Positions 1 through 6,089 of a stretch of 7,415 nucleotides of DNA are shown here, one piece after another. The notes beneath the pieces are model-generated. The model had not been told where the DNA came from, did no database searches, and saw only the letters and a list, made by a program, of their open reading frames with translations. Origin of the DNA: Alphaproteobacteria bacterium (GTDB lineage Bacteria; Pseudomonadota; Alphaproteobacteria; Rhodospirillales; Rhodospirillaceae); NCBI GenBank assembly GCA_003250275.1, contig QKGW01000176.1, positions 1 through 7,415 on the forward strand, written 5' to 3'. The position numbers and the translations under genes were made by a program. Every line of letters starts with the position of its first letter. Position 1 is the stretch's first letter.

Positions 1-1
1 C

Positions 2-1102
2 CTGCTGCTGCTGATGCCGTCCGACCACGTGATCGCCGACGAGGACGCCTTCCTCGCCGCGGTGCGGGTCGCCGCGGGCGCGGCGCGCCAGGGCGCGATC
101 GTCACCTTCGGCATCACCGCCGACCGCCCCGAGACCGGCTACGGTTACATCCGCGTCGGCGCGCAGCTTTACGCCGGGGCGGAGGTTTGCCGCGTCACCG
201 CGTTCGCCGAGAAACCCGACCTCGTCACCGCCGAAGGCTACCTCGCCGACGGCGGCTACGTCTGGAACTCCGGTATCTTCCTGTTCCAGGCCAAGACTTT
301 CCTCGAAGAGCTCGAACGCCTGCATCCCGAGATCGTCGCCGCCTGCGCCGCCGCGCTCAAGGGTGCGAGCCGGGATCTCGACTTCTGCCGCCTCGACGCC
401 CCCGCGTTCGCCGACAACCCGTCGATCTCGATCGACTACGCGGTGATGGAGCACACCGACCGCGCCGCGGTGGTGCCGGTGAGCATGGGCTGGAACGACG
501 TCGGCGCGTGGTCGGCGCTGTGGGAACTCGGCGAGGCCGACGCCGCGGGCAACGTGGTGCGCGGCGACGTGGTGCTGGAGGACGCGAAGAACTGCTACGC
601 GCGCAGCGAGGACAACGTGCTCACCGCCCTCGTCGGCGTCGAGGACATCGTCGTCGTGGTCACCGACGACGCGGTGTTCGTTTCGCGCCGCGACCGCGCG
701 CAGGACGTCAAGGCGGTGGTCGAGCGGCTCAAGGCCGAAGGCCGCAGCGAGCAGATGTTCCACTCCACGGTCTACCGGCCGTGGGGCAACTACCGCTGCA
801 TCGACGCCGGGCCGCGCTTCCAGGTCAAGCAGATCACCGTCACCCCGGGCGCCAAGCTCAGCCTGCAGCGCCACCATCACCGCGCCGAGCACTGGATCGT
901 GGTCGAGGGTACCGCGCTCGTCACCTGCGCCGAGAAGAGTTTCCTGCTGCACGAGAACCAGTCCACCTACATCCCGATCGGGTCGGTGCACCGGCTCGAA
1001 AATCCCGGAAAGATTCCGCTGCGCCTGATCGAGGTGCAGTCGGGCGGTTATCTCGGCGAGGACGACATCGTCCGCCTCGAGGATACGTTCGGGCGGGTCT
1101 GA
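2..1102 (+). CDS. manC: Mannose-1-phosphate guanylyltransferase / mannose-6-phosphate isomerase, 5'-truncated
   Basis: Bifunctional cytoplasmic enzyme of GDP-mannose synthesis: the C-terminal type II isomerase domain interconverts fructose-6-P and mannose-6-P, and the N-terminal domain joins mannose-1-P to GTP. The frame is already open at the left edge: four Leu codons precede MPSDHVI, matching the LLVLPADHVI-like strand of the family, so the Met at 14 is internal. About 110 N-terminal residues, including the GGSGTRLWP nucleotide-binding signature, lie outside the window; 366 codons are visible against a usual length near 470-480. Visible landmarks are FAEKPD (about 200-220), YVWNSGIF (about 258-281), GWNDVGAW (about 487-510) and the cupin isomerase block from RPWGNY (about 776) through the metal-binding stretch RHHHRAEHWIVVEGTA (about 868-915). 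The gene ends in TGA at 1100-1102, inside the 3' end of the opposing ATPase gene. It is clearly this family; AlgA/CpsB/XanB are equivalent names. GDP-mannose supply fits the downstream export genes. Confidence 0.95.
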   Translation: MLLLMPSDHVIADEDAFLAAVRVAAGAARQGAIVTFGITADRPETGYGYIRVGAQLYAGAEVCRVTAFAEKPDLVTAEGYLADGGYVWNSGIFLFQAKTFLEELERLHPEIVAACAAALKGASRDLDFCRLDAPAFADNPSISIDYAVMEHTDRAAVVPVSMGWNDVGAWSALWELGEADAAGNVVRGDVVLEDAKNCYARSEDNVLTALVGVEDIVVVVTDDAVFVSRRDRAQDVKAVVERLKAEGRSEQMFHSTVYRPWGNYRCIDAGPRFQVKQITVTPGAKLSLQRHHHRAEHWIVVEGTALVTCAEKSFLLHENQSTYIPIGSVHRLENPGKIPLRLIEVQSGGYLGEDDIVRLEDTFGRV

Positions 1103-2022
1103 GGCGCGTCGGACGGGGCGGGGGGAGTGGCCGGAGCCGGTTCGGCGTTGCCGTTGCCGAGGGTGGCGCGCAGGCCGTCCTTGGTGACGTCGGCGGGGAG
1201 CGGGCGGAACGGCGTCAGCCCCATGCTCTCGCGGCTCGCCGCAACCTCGTAGATGATGCTGAAGTCGATCTTCGGCGCTTCGTCGGAAAATCCGTAGACC
1301 ATCGCGACGTCGCAGAGCTGGTTGATCAGCCGCGGGATGCCGCTGCTGAAGTAGTGCACCGCGATGCACGCGTCGTCGTCGAAGAGGTCGGGTTTGCCGT
1401 CGACCACCGCGAGGCGGTGGCGGATGTACTTCGCGGTTTCCTCGGCGGACAGCGGGTCGAGGTGGCAGTGCACCGCGATGCGCTGCACGAACTGCCGGAG
1501 CTCGGGGCGGCGCAGGGTTTCCACCAGTTCCGGCTGGCCGACGAGGACGATCTGGAGGAGCTGGTCGCGCTCGTTGTTGACGTTCGAGAGCATCCGCAGT
1601 TCCTCGAGCGCGTCGGCGTTGAGGTTCTGCGCCTCGTCGATGATCAGCACGGTGCGCTTGCCGAGGCCGTACTGCTCGAGCAGGAAGTTCACGAAGGCGT
1701 TGTAGAGCTTGATCTGGTCGCGGCCGCGGTGGTCGAGTTCGAACGCCATCGACACCCAGCCGAGCAGCTTGCCCAAGCCCTTCGAGGAATTGCTGATCAC
1801 GCCGACGGTGACGTCGTCGGCGACGGTCTTGAGAAAGCGGCGGATGATCGTGGTCTTGCCGGTGCCGACCTCGCCGGTGATCACGACGAAGCCCGCCTGC
1901 GTCATCATTCCGTAGTCGAGCAGGTTGATCGCCATCCGGTGGCGTTTGCTGTCGAACAGGAAATCCGGGTCGGGAAGCAGGGAAAACGGCTTGCCGCTCA
2001 GACCGTAGAAGTGCTCGTACAT
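1048..2022 (-). CDS. ExeA/GspA-like AAA ATPase, XrtA/PEP-CTERM polysaccharide-locus type
   Basis: A 324-residue ATPase. The opening MYEHFYGLSGKPFSLLPDP is typical of the ExeA/GspA family and of the ATPase that travels with exosortase A loci. Walker A is GEVGTGKT (residues 50-57). Walker B is VLIIDEAQNL (125-134), with D129-E130 as the Mg and catalytic acids. A sensor-like IVLVGQPEL follows (158-166), then GIPRLINQLCD (228-238). Residues after about 280 are rich in Pro, Ala and Ser and look disordered; the last ~18 lie antisense to manC. The start is supported by GGAG (2029-2032 on the complement) six bases upstream. No transmembrane segment or signal peptide is evident, so it should be cytoplasmic. 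It is transcribed divergently from the OPX operon. In exosortase loci the family's exact role is unknown; energising or organising cell-envelope assembly is inference. A transposon ATPase (TniB-like) is less likely given the neighbours. Confidence 0.85.
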   Translation of the reverse strand: MYEHFYGLSGKPFSLLPDPDFLFDSKRHRMAINLLDYGMMTQAGFVVITGEVGTGKTTIIRRFLKTVADDVTVGVISNSSKGLGKLLGWVSMAFELDHRGRDQIKLYNAFVNFLLEQYGLGKRTVLIIDEAQNLNADALEELRMLSNVNNERDQLLQIVLVGQPELVETLRRPELRQFVQRIAVHCHLDPLSAEETAKYIRHRLAVVDGKPDLFDDDACIAVHYFSSGIPRLINQLCDVAMVYGFSDEAPKIDFSIIYEVAASRESMGLTPFRPLPADVTKDGLRATLGNGNAEPAPATPPAPSDAPQTRPNVSSRRTMSSSPR

Positions 2023-2028
2023 CCAGAA

Positions 2029-2032
2029 CTCC
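2029..2032 (-). promoter_or_regulatory. Shine-Dalgarno of the ATPase gene
   Basis: GGAG on the minus strand, six bases before the ATG at 2022-2020. It supports that start for the ATPase. Confidence 0.6.
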
Positions 2033-2060
2033 GTAAGGTCGCGCTACTGCAACGCTTCGG

Positions 2061-2086
2061 TGCGGCGGAAGGATGCATCCGCCGTG
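2061..2086. repeat. Inverted repeat with embedded 10-bp palindrome
   Basis: CGGCGGA (2063-2069) is the exact reverse complement of TCCGCCG (2078-2084), separated by eight bases. Two G-T pairs can extend the stem outward. The perfect palindrome GGATGCATCC (2071-2080) occupies the loop and part of the right arm. It lies 41-64 bp upstream of the ATPase start codon, so it could be an operator for that gene or a hairpin in its leader. No T-tract follows on either strand, so a terminator is unlikely. Confidence 0.45.
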
Positions 2087-2207
2087 TCGATTCGAAAAGA
2101 ACGCCCCTATTACCTGCCTACGCCGATGCTCCGGAACAATGGTCCCGCGTGAAAAACCTGCAACCGGGGATCGCGCGTTTCTTTTCCGGGGGGAATCGTT
2201 TCGTTGC

Positions 2208-2252
2208 GGTAAATTTTCGTGTCATCATATTGCACTTGGTGAAATTTTCCGT
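2208..2252 (+). repeat. Direct repeat AAATTTTC, 31-bp period
   Basis: Two copies of AAATTTTC occur at 2211-2218 and 2242-2249, each preceded by GGT or GGTG and followed by (C)GT. The 31-bp period is close to three helical turns, so both would face the same side of the DNA. They flank a possible -35 element (TTGCAC, 2230-2235). In such GC-rich DNA they look like paired binding sites for a regulator of the export operon, though A/T runs in a promoter could also produce this by chance. Confidence 0.35.
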
Positions 2253-2259
2253 AGGTTAA
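2230..2259 (+). promoter_or_regulatory. Possible sigma-70-type promoter of the export operon
   Basis: TTGCAC (2230-2235) resembles a -35 box, and the AT-rich TAGGTTAAT at 2252-2260 offers poor to fair -10 matches at 16-19 bp spacing. The segment is the most AT-rich part of the divergent region and lies about 85-110 bp before the OPX start. The assignment rests on position and composition more than on a good -10 match. Confidence 0.3.
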
Positions 2260-2264
2260 TTTGA

Positions 2265-2337
2265 GAGCCGAAGCCAGACGGCTCCCTTGTCGCGGCCGTA
2301 TCGAGGCCGCACTTCTTGCTCGCTCGGACTTCGGGGG
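2265..2337 (+). promoter_or_regulatory. Structured 5' leader of the OPX gene (two hairpins, alternative fold over the RBS)
   Basis: Hairpin A pairs GAGCCG (2265-2270) with CGGCTC (2279-2284), loop of eight. Hairpin B pairs GCGGCC (2292-2297) with GGCCGC (2305-2310), loop of seven. As an alternative, CCGAAGCC (2268-2275) can pair with GGACTTCGG (2326-2334) with one bulged A (2328). That pairing breaks hairpin A and covers part of the G-rich ribosome binding site CGGGGG (2332-2337). The pairings are seen in the sequence; a regulatory switch is inference. In GC-rich DNA short stems arise often. Confidence 0.35.
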
Positions 2338-2342
2338 TTTTC

Positions 2343-2912
2343 ATGAAGAAGATTGCGTCCCTTGCAGCATCCTTGGCGGTTGCGCTCTGCGCGACCTCGG
2401 CCTTGGCGGTAGAACCCGATTACACCCTCAATCCTGGCGACGTTCTTCAGATCGACGTCTGGAAGGAAGAGGGGATGAACCTCGAAACCCTGGTGATGCC
2501 GGACGGCAGCCTGACCTTCCCGCTCGCGGGCACGCTCAAGGTGCAGGGGCTGACCACCGAGCAGACCCAGCAGGCGATCAAGGAACGCCTCAAGGCCTAC
2601 ATCCCCGAGGCGGTGGTGACCGTCGCGGTGCGCCAGGCGCTCGGCAACGTCGTCAACGTCATCGGCCAGGTCGCGCTGCCCGGCGTGCAGACCCCCGGCC
2701 GCCGCGTCACCGTGATGCAGGCGCTCTCCGCCGCGGGCGGCCTCACGCCGTATGCGAGCGAAAGCCGGATCATCATCCTCCGCCGCGAAAACGACAAGCA
2801 GACCGCCATTCCGTTCCCCTACGACGAAGTGATTCGCGGCCGCGATCTCGACAAGGACATCATCCTCAAGACCGGTGATGTTGTTGTGGTGCCGACCGCC
2901 AGTCTGTTCTAA
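2343..2912 (+). CDS. Polysaccharide export protein (OPX/Wza family), short form
   Basis: Periplasmic outer-membrane export protein of 189 residues that links the inner-membrane polymerisation/co-polymerase complex to the outer membrane. I chose the ATG at 2343 over the one at 2316 because it begins a clean signal peptide, MKKIASLAASLAVALCATSALA, with signal peptidase I cleavage after Ala22, and sits five bases after CGGGGG. The polysaccharide-export domain runs from about residue 25 (YTLNPGDVLQIDVW, DGSLTFPLAGTLKVQGLT) to about 100. One SLBB domain follows (VVNVIGQVALPGVQTPG, then ALSAAGGLTPYAS), and the protein ends in the strand DIILKTGDVVVVPTASLF. Cys16 is preceded by Val-Ala-Leu, a poor lipobox, so lipidation is doubtful. 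Full-length Wza is about twice as long and has extra SLBB-like domains plus a C-terminal membrane-spanning helix; both are absent here. First gene of a four-gene run; the barrel gene starts 38 bases downstream. Confidence 0.92.
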   Translation: MKKIASLAASLAVALCATSALAVEPDYTLNPGDVLQIDVWKEEGMNLETLVMPDGSLTFPLAGTLKVQGLTTEQTQQAIKERLKAYIPEAVVTVAVRQALGNVVNVIGQVALPGVQTPGRRVTVMQALSAAGGLTPYASESRIIILRRENDKQTAIPFPYDEVIRGRDLDKDIILKTGDVVVVPTASLF

Positions 2913-2933
2913 GGTTCGGTCCGGGACCGGCCC

Positions 2934-2940
2934 AAGGGGG
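2934..2940 (+). promoter_or_regulatory. Shine-Dalgarno of the beta-barrel gene
   Basis: AAGGGGG, ten bases before the ATG at 2951. Just upstream, CGGTCC-G-GGACCG (2917-2929) is a perfect interrupted palindrome that could form a small hairpin beside the ribosome binding site. Confidence 0.5.
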
Positions 2941-2950
2941 ATAGGGCTTC

Positions 2951-4261
2951 ATGCGGGACGTCGCGATCAAAGCTTTTGTTGGGTTTGCGACCGTCGCCCT
3001 GTGCGGGGCGGCGGGCGCGCAGGCGCAGACGGCGCAGGGCGTCGAGAACGTCGGGGTGTATTCGGGGCGCGTCGAATGCCCGGGTCTCCCGTCGCAGATC
3101 GGTGAATGCGCTCAGGCCCCGGTCGCCGTCGAGGGCGCGGGCTCGGCCTCGGATGCCGCGGGCGTCGGCACCCCGATCGTGCGGGTGCAGGGCTCGGGCA
3201 AGTTCGAATACGACAACAATCCCCTGATGCAGAGCTCGGGCGCGGAGTCCGTGTTCGGCTTCATCGCCACGCCGCGCGCCACCGTGATCACCGCGACGGA
3301 CGCCTCGCGGCTTGAGTTCGGCGGGCAGGTCGAGGTCAACCAGTACGACGATTCCGCCTTCAATTCCAACGACCTCTACTTCAACTTCAACGGCTCCCAC
3401 AAATTCCTTTCGAGCCTCGTGTCGCTGAAGTCCGACTTCAGCTACGACACCACGCGTACGTCGGAAGTGACGGAGACCGGGTTGTCGGTCGCGGGCGTGC
3501 GCCACACCCGTTTTTCGATCGCGCCGCACTTCGAAACCAAGCTGACGCCGCTCGACACCGCGTTCTTCGACGCCTCGGCGCTGATCTCGAAGTACGACGA
3601 CCTCAACTACTACACCAACTACCGCACCTACACGGTGACGCCGGGCATCCGCCGCTCCCTCACCGAGACCCAGTCGGGCTCGTTGAGTGTGCAGGGGATG
3701 CACTACGAGAGCACCTCGGGCGCGGGCGTCGACATCGATACGGTGATCCCGACCCTCGGCTGGTCGTATCAGTTCCTGCCGCGCTGGAATCTCGACGCGT
3801 CTGCCGGCGCGCAGTATTCGATCACCGACTACGAGCGCGAATCCGCCACCTCGCGCGACGGCGACAAGTGGGACTATTCCTATTCCGTGGGGTTGGGCTA
3901 CACCGACCAGACCGACAAACTCAATCTCGCATTCAGCCGCCGGCCGACCTCGCTTGCAACCGGCAGCCAGGCCCAGGCGACGAGCGTGAACTTCACCGGC
4001 ACGCATACGATCAGCCCGCTGATCGACTTGAAATTGCGTCTGGCCTATCAAAATTCCGAGCGGTCGGGTTCCAATTCTTCCGGCAGCAACGATATCACCT
4101 TTATCGAGGCCGCGCCCGAGTTGGTCTACCGCTTGACGGAGAAGCTCTACCTCAACCTCATGTATCGGCACCGCGAACGTGAAGTCGGCAACACCGATGC
4201 AACGTCCGACGCAGTGATGTTGACCCTCACCTTCCGTCCTGATGAGTTCCGGATCGACTGA
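2951..4261 (+). CDS. Outer-membrane beta-barrel protein of the polysaccharide export locus
   Basis: A 436-residue secreted protein. A signal peptide (hydrophobic AFVGFATVALCGAAGAQA, cleavage near residue 25) is followed by a short N-terminal region with two cysteines (C43, C53) that might form a disulfide. From about residue 76 to the end it is built of alternating amphipathic strands rich in Tyr, Phe, Thr and Ser with polar turns, as in transmembrane barrels. It opens with FEYDNNPLMQ, the EYDxNP-like feature common in PEP-CTERM-associated outer-membrane proteins and BBP2-type barrels, and closes with a strand ending LTLTFRPDEF. No catalytic motif is visible. Position between the OPX and co-polymerase genes suggests it forms or completes the export pore for the polymer. 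It could instead be a structural or anchoring protein. Fold assignment is fairly secure; function is inferred from context. Cotranscription with its neighbours is likely, with gaps of 38 and 46 bases. Confidence 0.8.
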   Translation: MRDVAIKAFVGFATVALCGAAGAQAQTAQGVENVGVYSGRVECPGLPSQIGECAQAPVAVEGAGSASDAAGVGTPIVRVQGSGKFEYDNNPLMQSSGAESVFGFIATPRATVITATDASRLEFGGQVEVNQYDDSAFNSNDLYFNFNGSHKFLSSLVSLKSDFSYDTTRTSEVTETGLSVAGVRHTRFSIAPHFETKLTPLDTAFFDASALISKYDDLNYYTNYRTYTVTPGIRRSLTETQSGSLSVQGMHYESTSGAGVDIDTVIPTLGWSYQFLPRWNLDASAGAQYSITDYERESATSRDGDKWDYSYSVGLGYTDQTDKLNLAFSRRPTSLATGSQAQATSVNFTGTHTISPLIDLKLRLAYQNSERSGSNSSGSNDITFIEAAPELVYRLTEKLYLNLMYRHREREVGNTDATSDAVMLTLTFRPDEFRID

Positions 4262-4286
4262 CGCGCGCCAGGTCCTCGACGGCTGA

Positions 4287-4317
4287 AATATTCCACGGGG
4301 CGTCGGAATGGAATATT
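4287..4317 (+). promoter_or_regulatory. Inverted repeat enclosing RBS and start codon of the chain-length gene
   Basis: AATATTCCA (4287-4295) is the exact reverse complement of TGGAATATT (4309-4317). The 13-base loop holds the G-rich ribosome binding site (GGGG, 4297-4300) and the A of the ATG, and the 3' arm includes the T and G of the start codon. As RNA this would be a 9-bp, mostly A-U hairpin occluding initiation. The repeat is certain; its function as a translational switch, thermometer or protein-binding site is inference. Confidence 0.5.
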
Positions 4318-6074
4318 CGATCTACGACTACCTGGCCATCATCCTTCGGCGAAAGAAGGCGTTCCTGGTGGCCTTCGTTCTGGTGTTCGCGCTGGCGCTC
4401 GTCGGCACGTTCAACTGGTCGAAGTACCGCTCCACCGCGACCATCCAGGTGGTCCCGTCGGACATTCCCGAAGGCATGACCGTGCCGCAGGGGATGAACG
4501 CCGCCGATTTGATGCAGGCGCTCGTCGACCAGCGCATCACCCAGATCCAGCAGATCGTCACCTCGACGTCGAGCCTCGTCGAGATCATCACCAAGTTCGA
4601 CCTCTACCGCGGGATGCGCGAGCGCACGCCGATCTCCGAGATCGCCGGCGGGATGGAGGACCACATCCGCCTGCAGATGGTCGGCGCCGACATCGCCAAC
4701 CCCGCCGCCGCCTCGAAGCTGCGCGCGGGGCAGATGGGCGCGATCGCCTTCACCCTGAGCTTCGACTACTACGACCCGCTCCGCACCCAGCAGGTGACCA
4801 ACGAGCTGGTGTCGCGCTTCCTCGACGAGGACCTCAAGCAGCGCCGCGCCCAGGCGCGCGAGACCTCCGCCTTCCTCGAAGCACAGATCTCCGAGACCGA
4901 AAAGTCGATGCTCGAGCAGGAGCGCAAGGTCGCCGAATACCGCGACGAACACCCCAACGCACGGCCGGAATCGCTGGCGTTCAACCGCCAGATGGCGGCG
5001 ACCACCGCGCTCACTTTGCAGAATCTTCAGGCGCAGGCCGGTTCGCTACAGCGCTCCCGCGAGGACCTGCGCGGCCAGATCGCCTCCACCGAGCCCTACA
5101 CCCGGGTGATCGACGATGGTCAGGTGATGACCACCCCGGCGACCCAGCTCAAGGCCCTCGAAGCCCGGCTGGCGGCGATCTCGGGGCAGTACGGGCCACG
5201 CCACCCCGACGTGGTGAAGCTCAAGGCGCAGATCGAATCGCTGCGCGCCGAGGCGCGCGATGAAGGCCAGACCGCGACGCTCGAGAAGCAGCTCTCCGAC
5301 GCGCGCGCCCAGCTCGCCCGCGCCGAGAAGGTCTACGGCCCCAATCACCCCGACACCCGCCGCGCCGAGCAGCGCATCCAGGCGCTCGAGGCGCGTCTCG
5401 CCGCCGCGAGCCGCGGGCGCAACAGCCACCGCCTGATCAAGGACGACGCCGACAATCCCGCCTACCTGATGCTGGTGGCGCAGATGAACGGCATGGAGGA
5501 GCAGCTCAACGCGGTGCGGCAGCAGATGGCCGAGGTGCAGAAGCAGCACGACCAGTATCAGGCCGCGGTCGCCGCCGCGCCCGCGATCGAGCAGGAAATG
5601 GCGGTGCTCACCCGCGACTACGACAACTCCGTCGCCCGCTATCGCGATCTCACGGTCAAGAAGCAGGTCGCCGACATGACCGCGCAGATGGAGCAGTCGC
5701 GCAAGGCGCAGCGCCTCTCGGTGATCAATCCGCCCGAGGTGCCGACGCAGACGCGCCCGCCGCGCAAGCTGCTGCTCGTGGGCGGCTTCCTCTTCGCGGT
5801 GCTGTGCGGTTTCGCCGCGATCATCACCACCGAGGTGCTGAGCCGCCGCATCCACGGCGCGGGCCACCTCGCCGCGATCACCGGGCTCTCGCCGCTGGTC
5901 ATCATTCCGCACATCTACACCAAGGAGGAACGCAGGCGGCGGCGAAACCGTTACCTGTTCGCGTTCGGCGGGATGACCGCCGCCGTTGGGGCCGCGGTGA
6001 TGGTGTTCGACCGGGTGGTGATGCCCGTCGATCTGGCGTGGACCCTGGTGCAATTGAAGCTCGGCATCAACTAG
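4308..6074 (+). CDS. Wzz/GumC-type polysaccharide co-polymerase (chain-length determinant), XrtA-locus-like
   Basis: Inner-membrane protein of 588 residues that sets polymer length and couples polymerisation to export. Order: short cytoplasmic start MEYSIYDYLAIILRRKK; first transmembrane helix (about 18-35); Wzz-type periplasmic domain (STATIQVVPSDIP onward); long coiled-coil region (about 175-470, Gln/Glu/Arg/Ala-rich); GNVR-like segment (MAVLTRDYDNSVARYRDL, about 431-448); proline-rich hinge NPPEVPTQTRPPRK (474-487); second helix (about 488-509); a loop; and an extra hydrophobic segment (about 549-567) after an Arg-rich stretch. The coiled coil contains two YGPxHPD elements, at 295-301 and 343-349. 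No kinase domain is fused; the kinase is the next gene, 15 bases downstream. Length exceeds Wzz (about 330) and fits GumC/exosortase-locus chain-length proteins. The start is set by family homology, since its ribosome binding site is weak and lies in an inverted repeat. Confidence 0.9.
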   Translation: MEYSIYDYLAIILRRKKAFLVAFVLVFALALVGTFNWSKYRSTATIQVVPSDIPEGMTVPQGMNAADLMQALVDQRITQIQQIVTSTSSLVEIITKFDLYRGMRERTPISEIAGGMEDHIRLQMVGADIANPAAASKLRAGQMGAIAFTLSFDYYDPLRTQQVTNELVSRFLDEDLKQRRAQARETSAFLEAQISETEKSMLEQERKVAEYRDEHPNARPESLAFNRQMAATTALTLQNLQAQAGSLQRSREDLRGQIASTEPYTRVIDDGQVMTTPATQLKALEARLAAISGQYGPRHPDVVKLKAQIESLRAEARDEGQTATLEKQLSDARAQLARAEKVYGPNHPDTRRAEQRIQALEARLAAASRGRNSHRLIKDDADNPAYLMLVAQMNGMEEQLNAVRQQMAEVQKQHDQYQAAVAAAPAIEQEMAVLTRDYDNSVARYRDLTVKKQVADMTAQMEQSRKAQRLSVINPPEVPTQTRPPRKLLLVGGFLFAVLCGFAAIITTEVLSRRIHGAGHLAAITGLSPLVIIPHIYTKEERRRRRNRYLFAFGGMTAAVGAAVMVFDRVVMPVDLAWTLVQLKLGIN

Positions 6075-6081
6075 GCGGCAC

Positions 6082-6085
6082 GGAG
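6082..6085 (+). promoter_or_regulatory. Shine-Dalgarno of the tyrosine-kinase-family gene
   Basis: GGAG with a short four-base spacer before the ATG at 6090, located between the closely spaced chain-length and kinase genes. Confidence 0.45.
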
Positions 6086-6089
6086 CAGC

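Larger units (their letters stand above)
2023..2342. other. Divergent intergenic control region between the ATPase and OPX genes
   Basis: This 320-bp stretch holds no credible gene. From the ATPase side it contains a 7-bp dyad around the palindrome GGATGCATCC (2061-2086), an unremarkable middle part (about 2090-2190), an AT-rich island (about 2205-2265) that stands out in this GC-rich window, and a hairpin-rich leader (2265-2337) before the OPX start. The island is the likeliest place for the operon promoter. I scanned both strands by eye for the GG-N10-GC core of sigma-54 promoters and found none, in contrast to the gap before the GH5 gene. No convincing -10/-35 pair for the minus-strand ATPase was found either. 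No riboswitch class that I know by sequence was recognised. Confidence 0.6.

Noticed and set aside
187..2259. 690-codon open frame on the + strand across manC and the ATPase gene
   Set aside because: It is Arg/Gly/Ala-rich with no recognisable domain and overlaps two clear genes. It reflects third-position GC bias.
2316..2342. Earlier ATG at 2316 for the OPX gene
   Set aside because: It would add nine residues (MLARTSGVF) before a complete signal peptide and has no suitable RBS; ATG 2343 follows CGGGGG.
2909..4171. 420-codon minus-strand open frame opposite the barrel gene
   Set aside because: Composition typical of antisense translation and no domain, while the + strand has a signal peptide and barrel strands.
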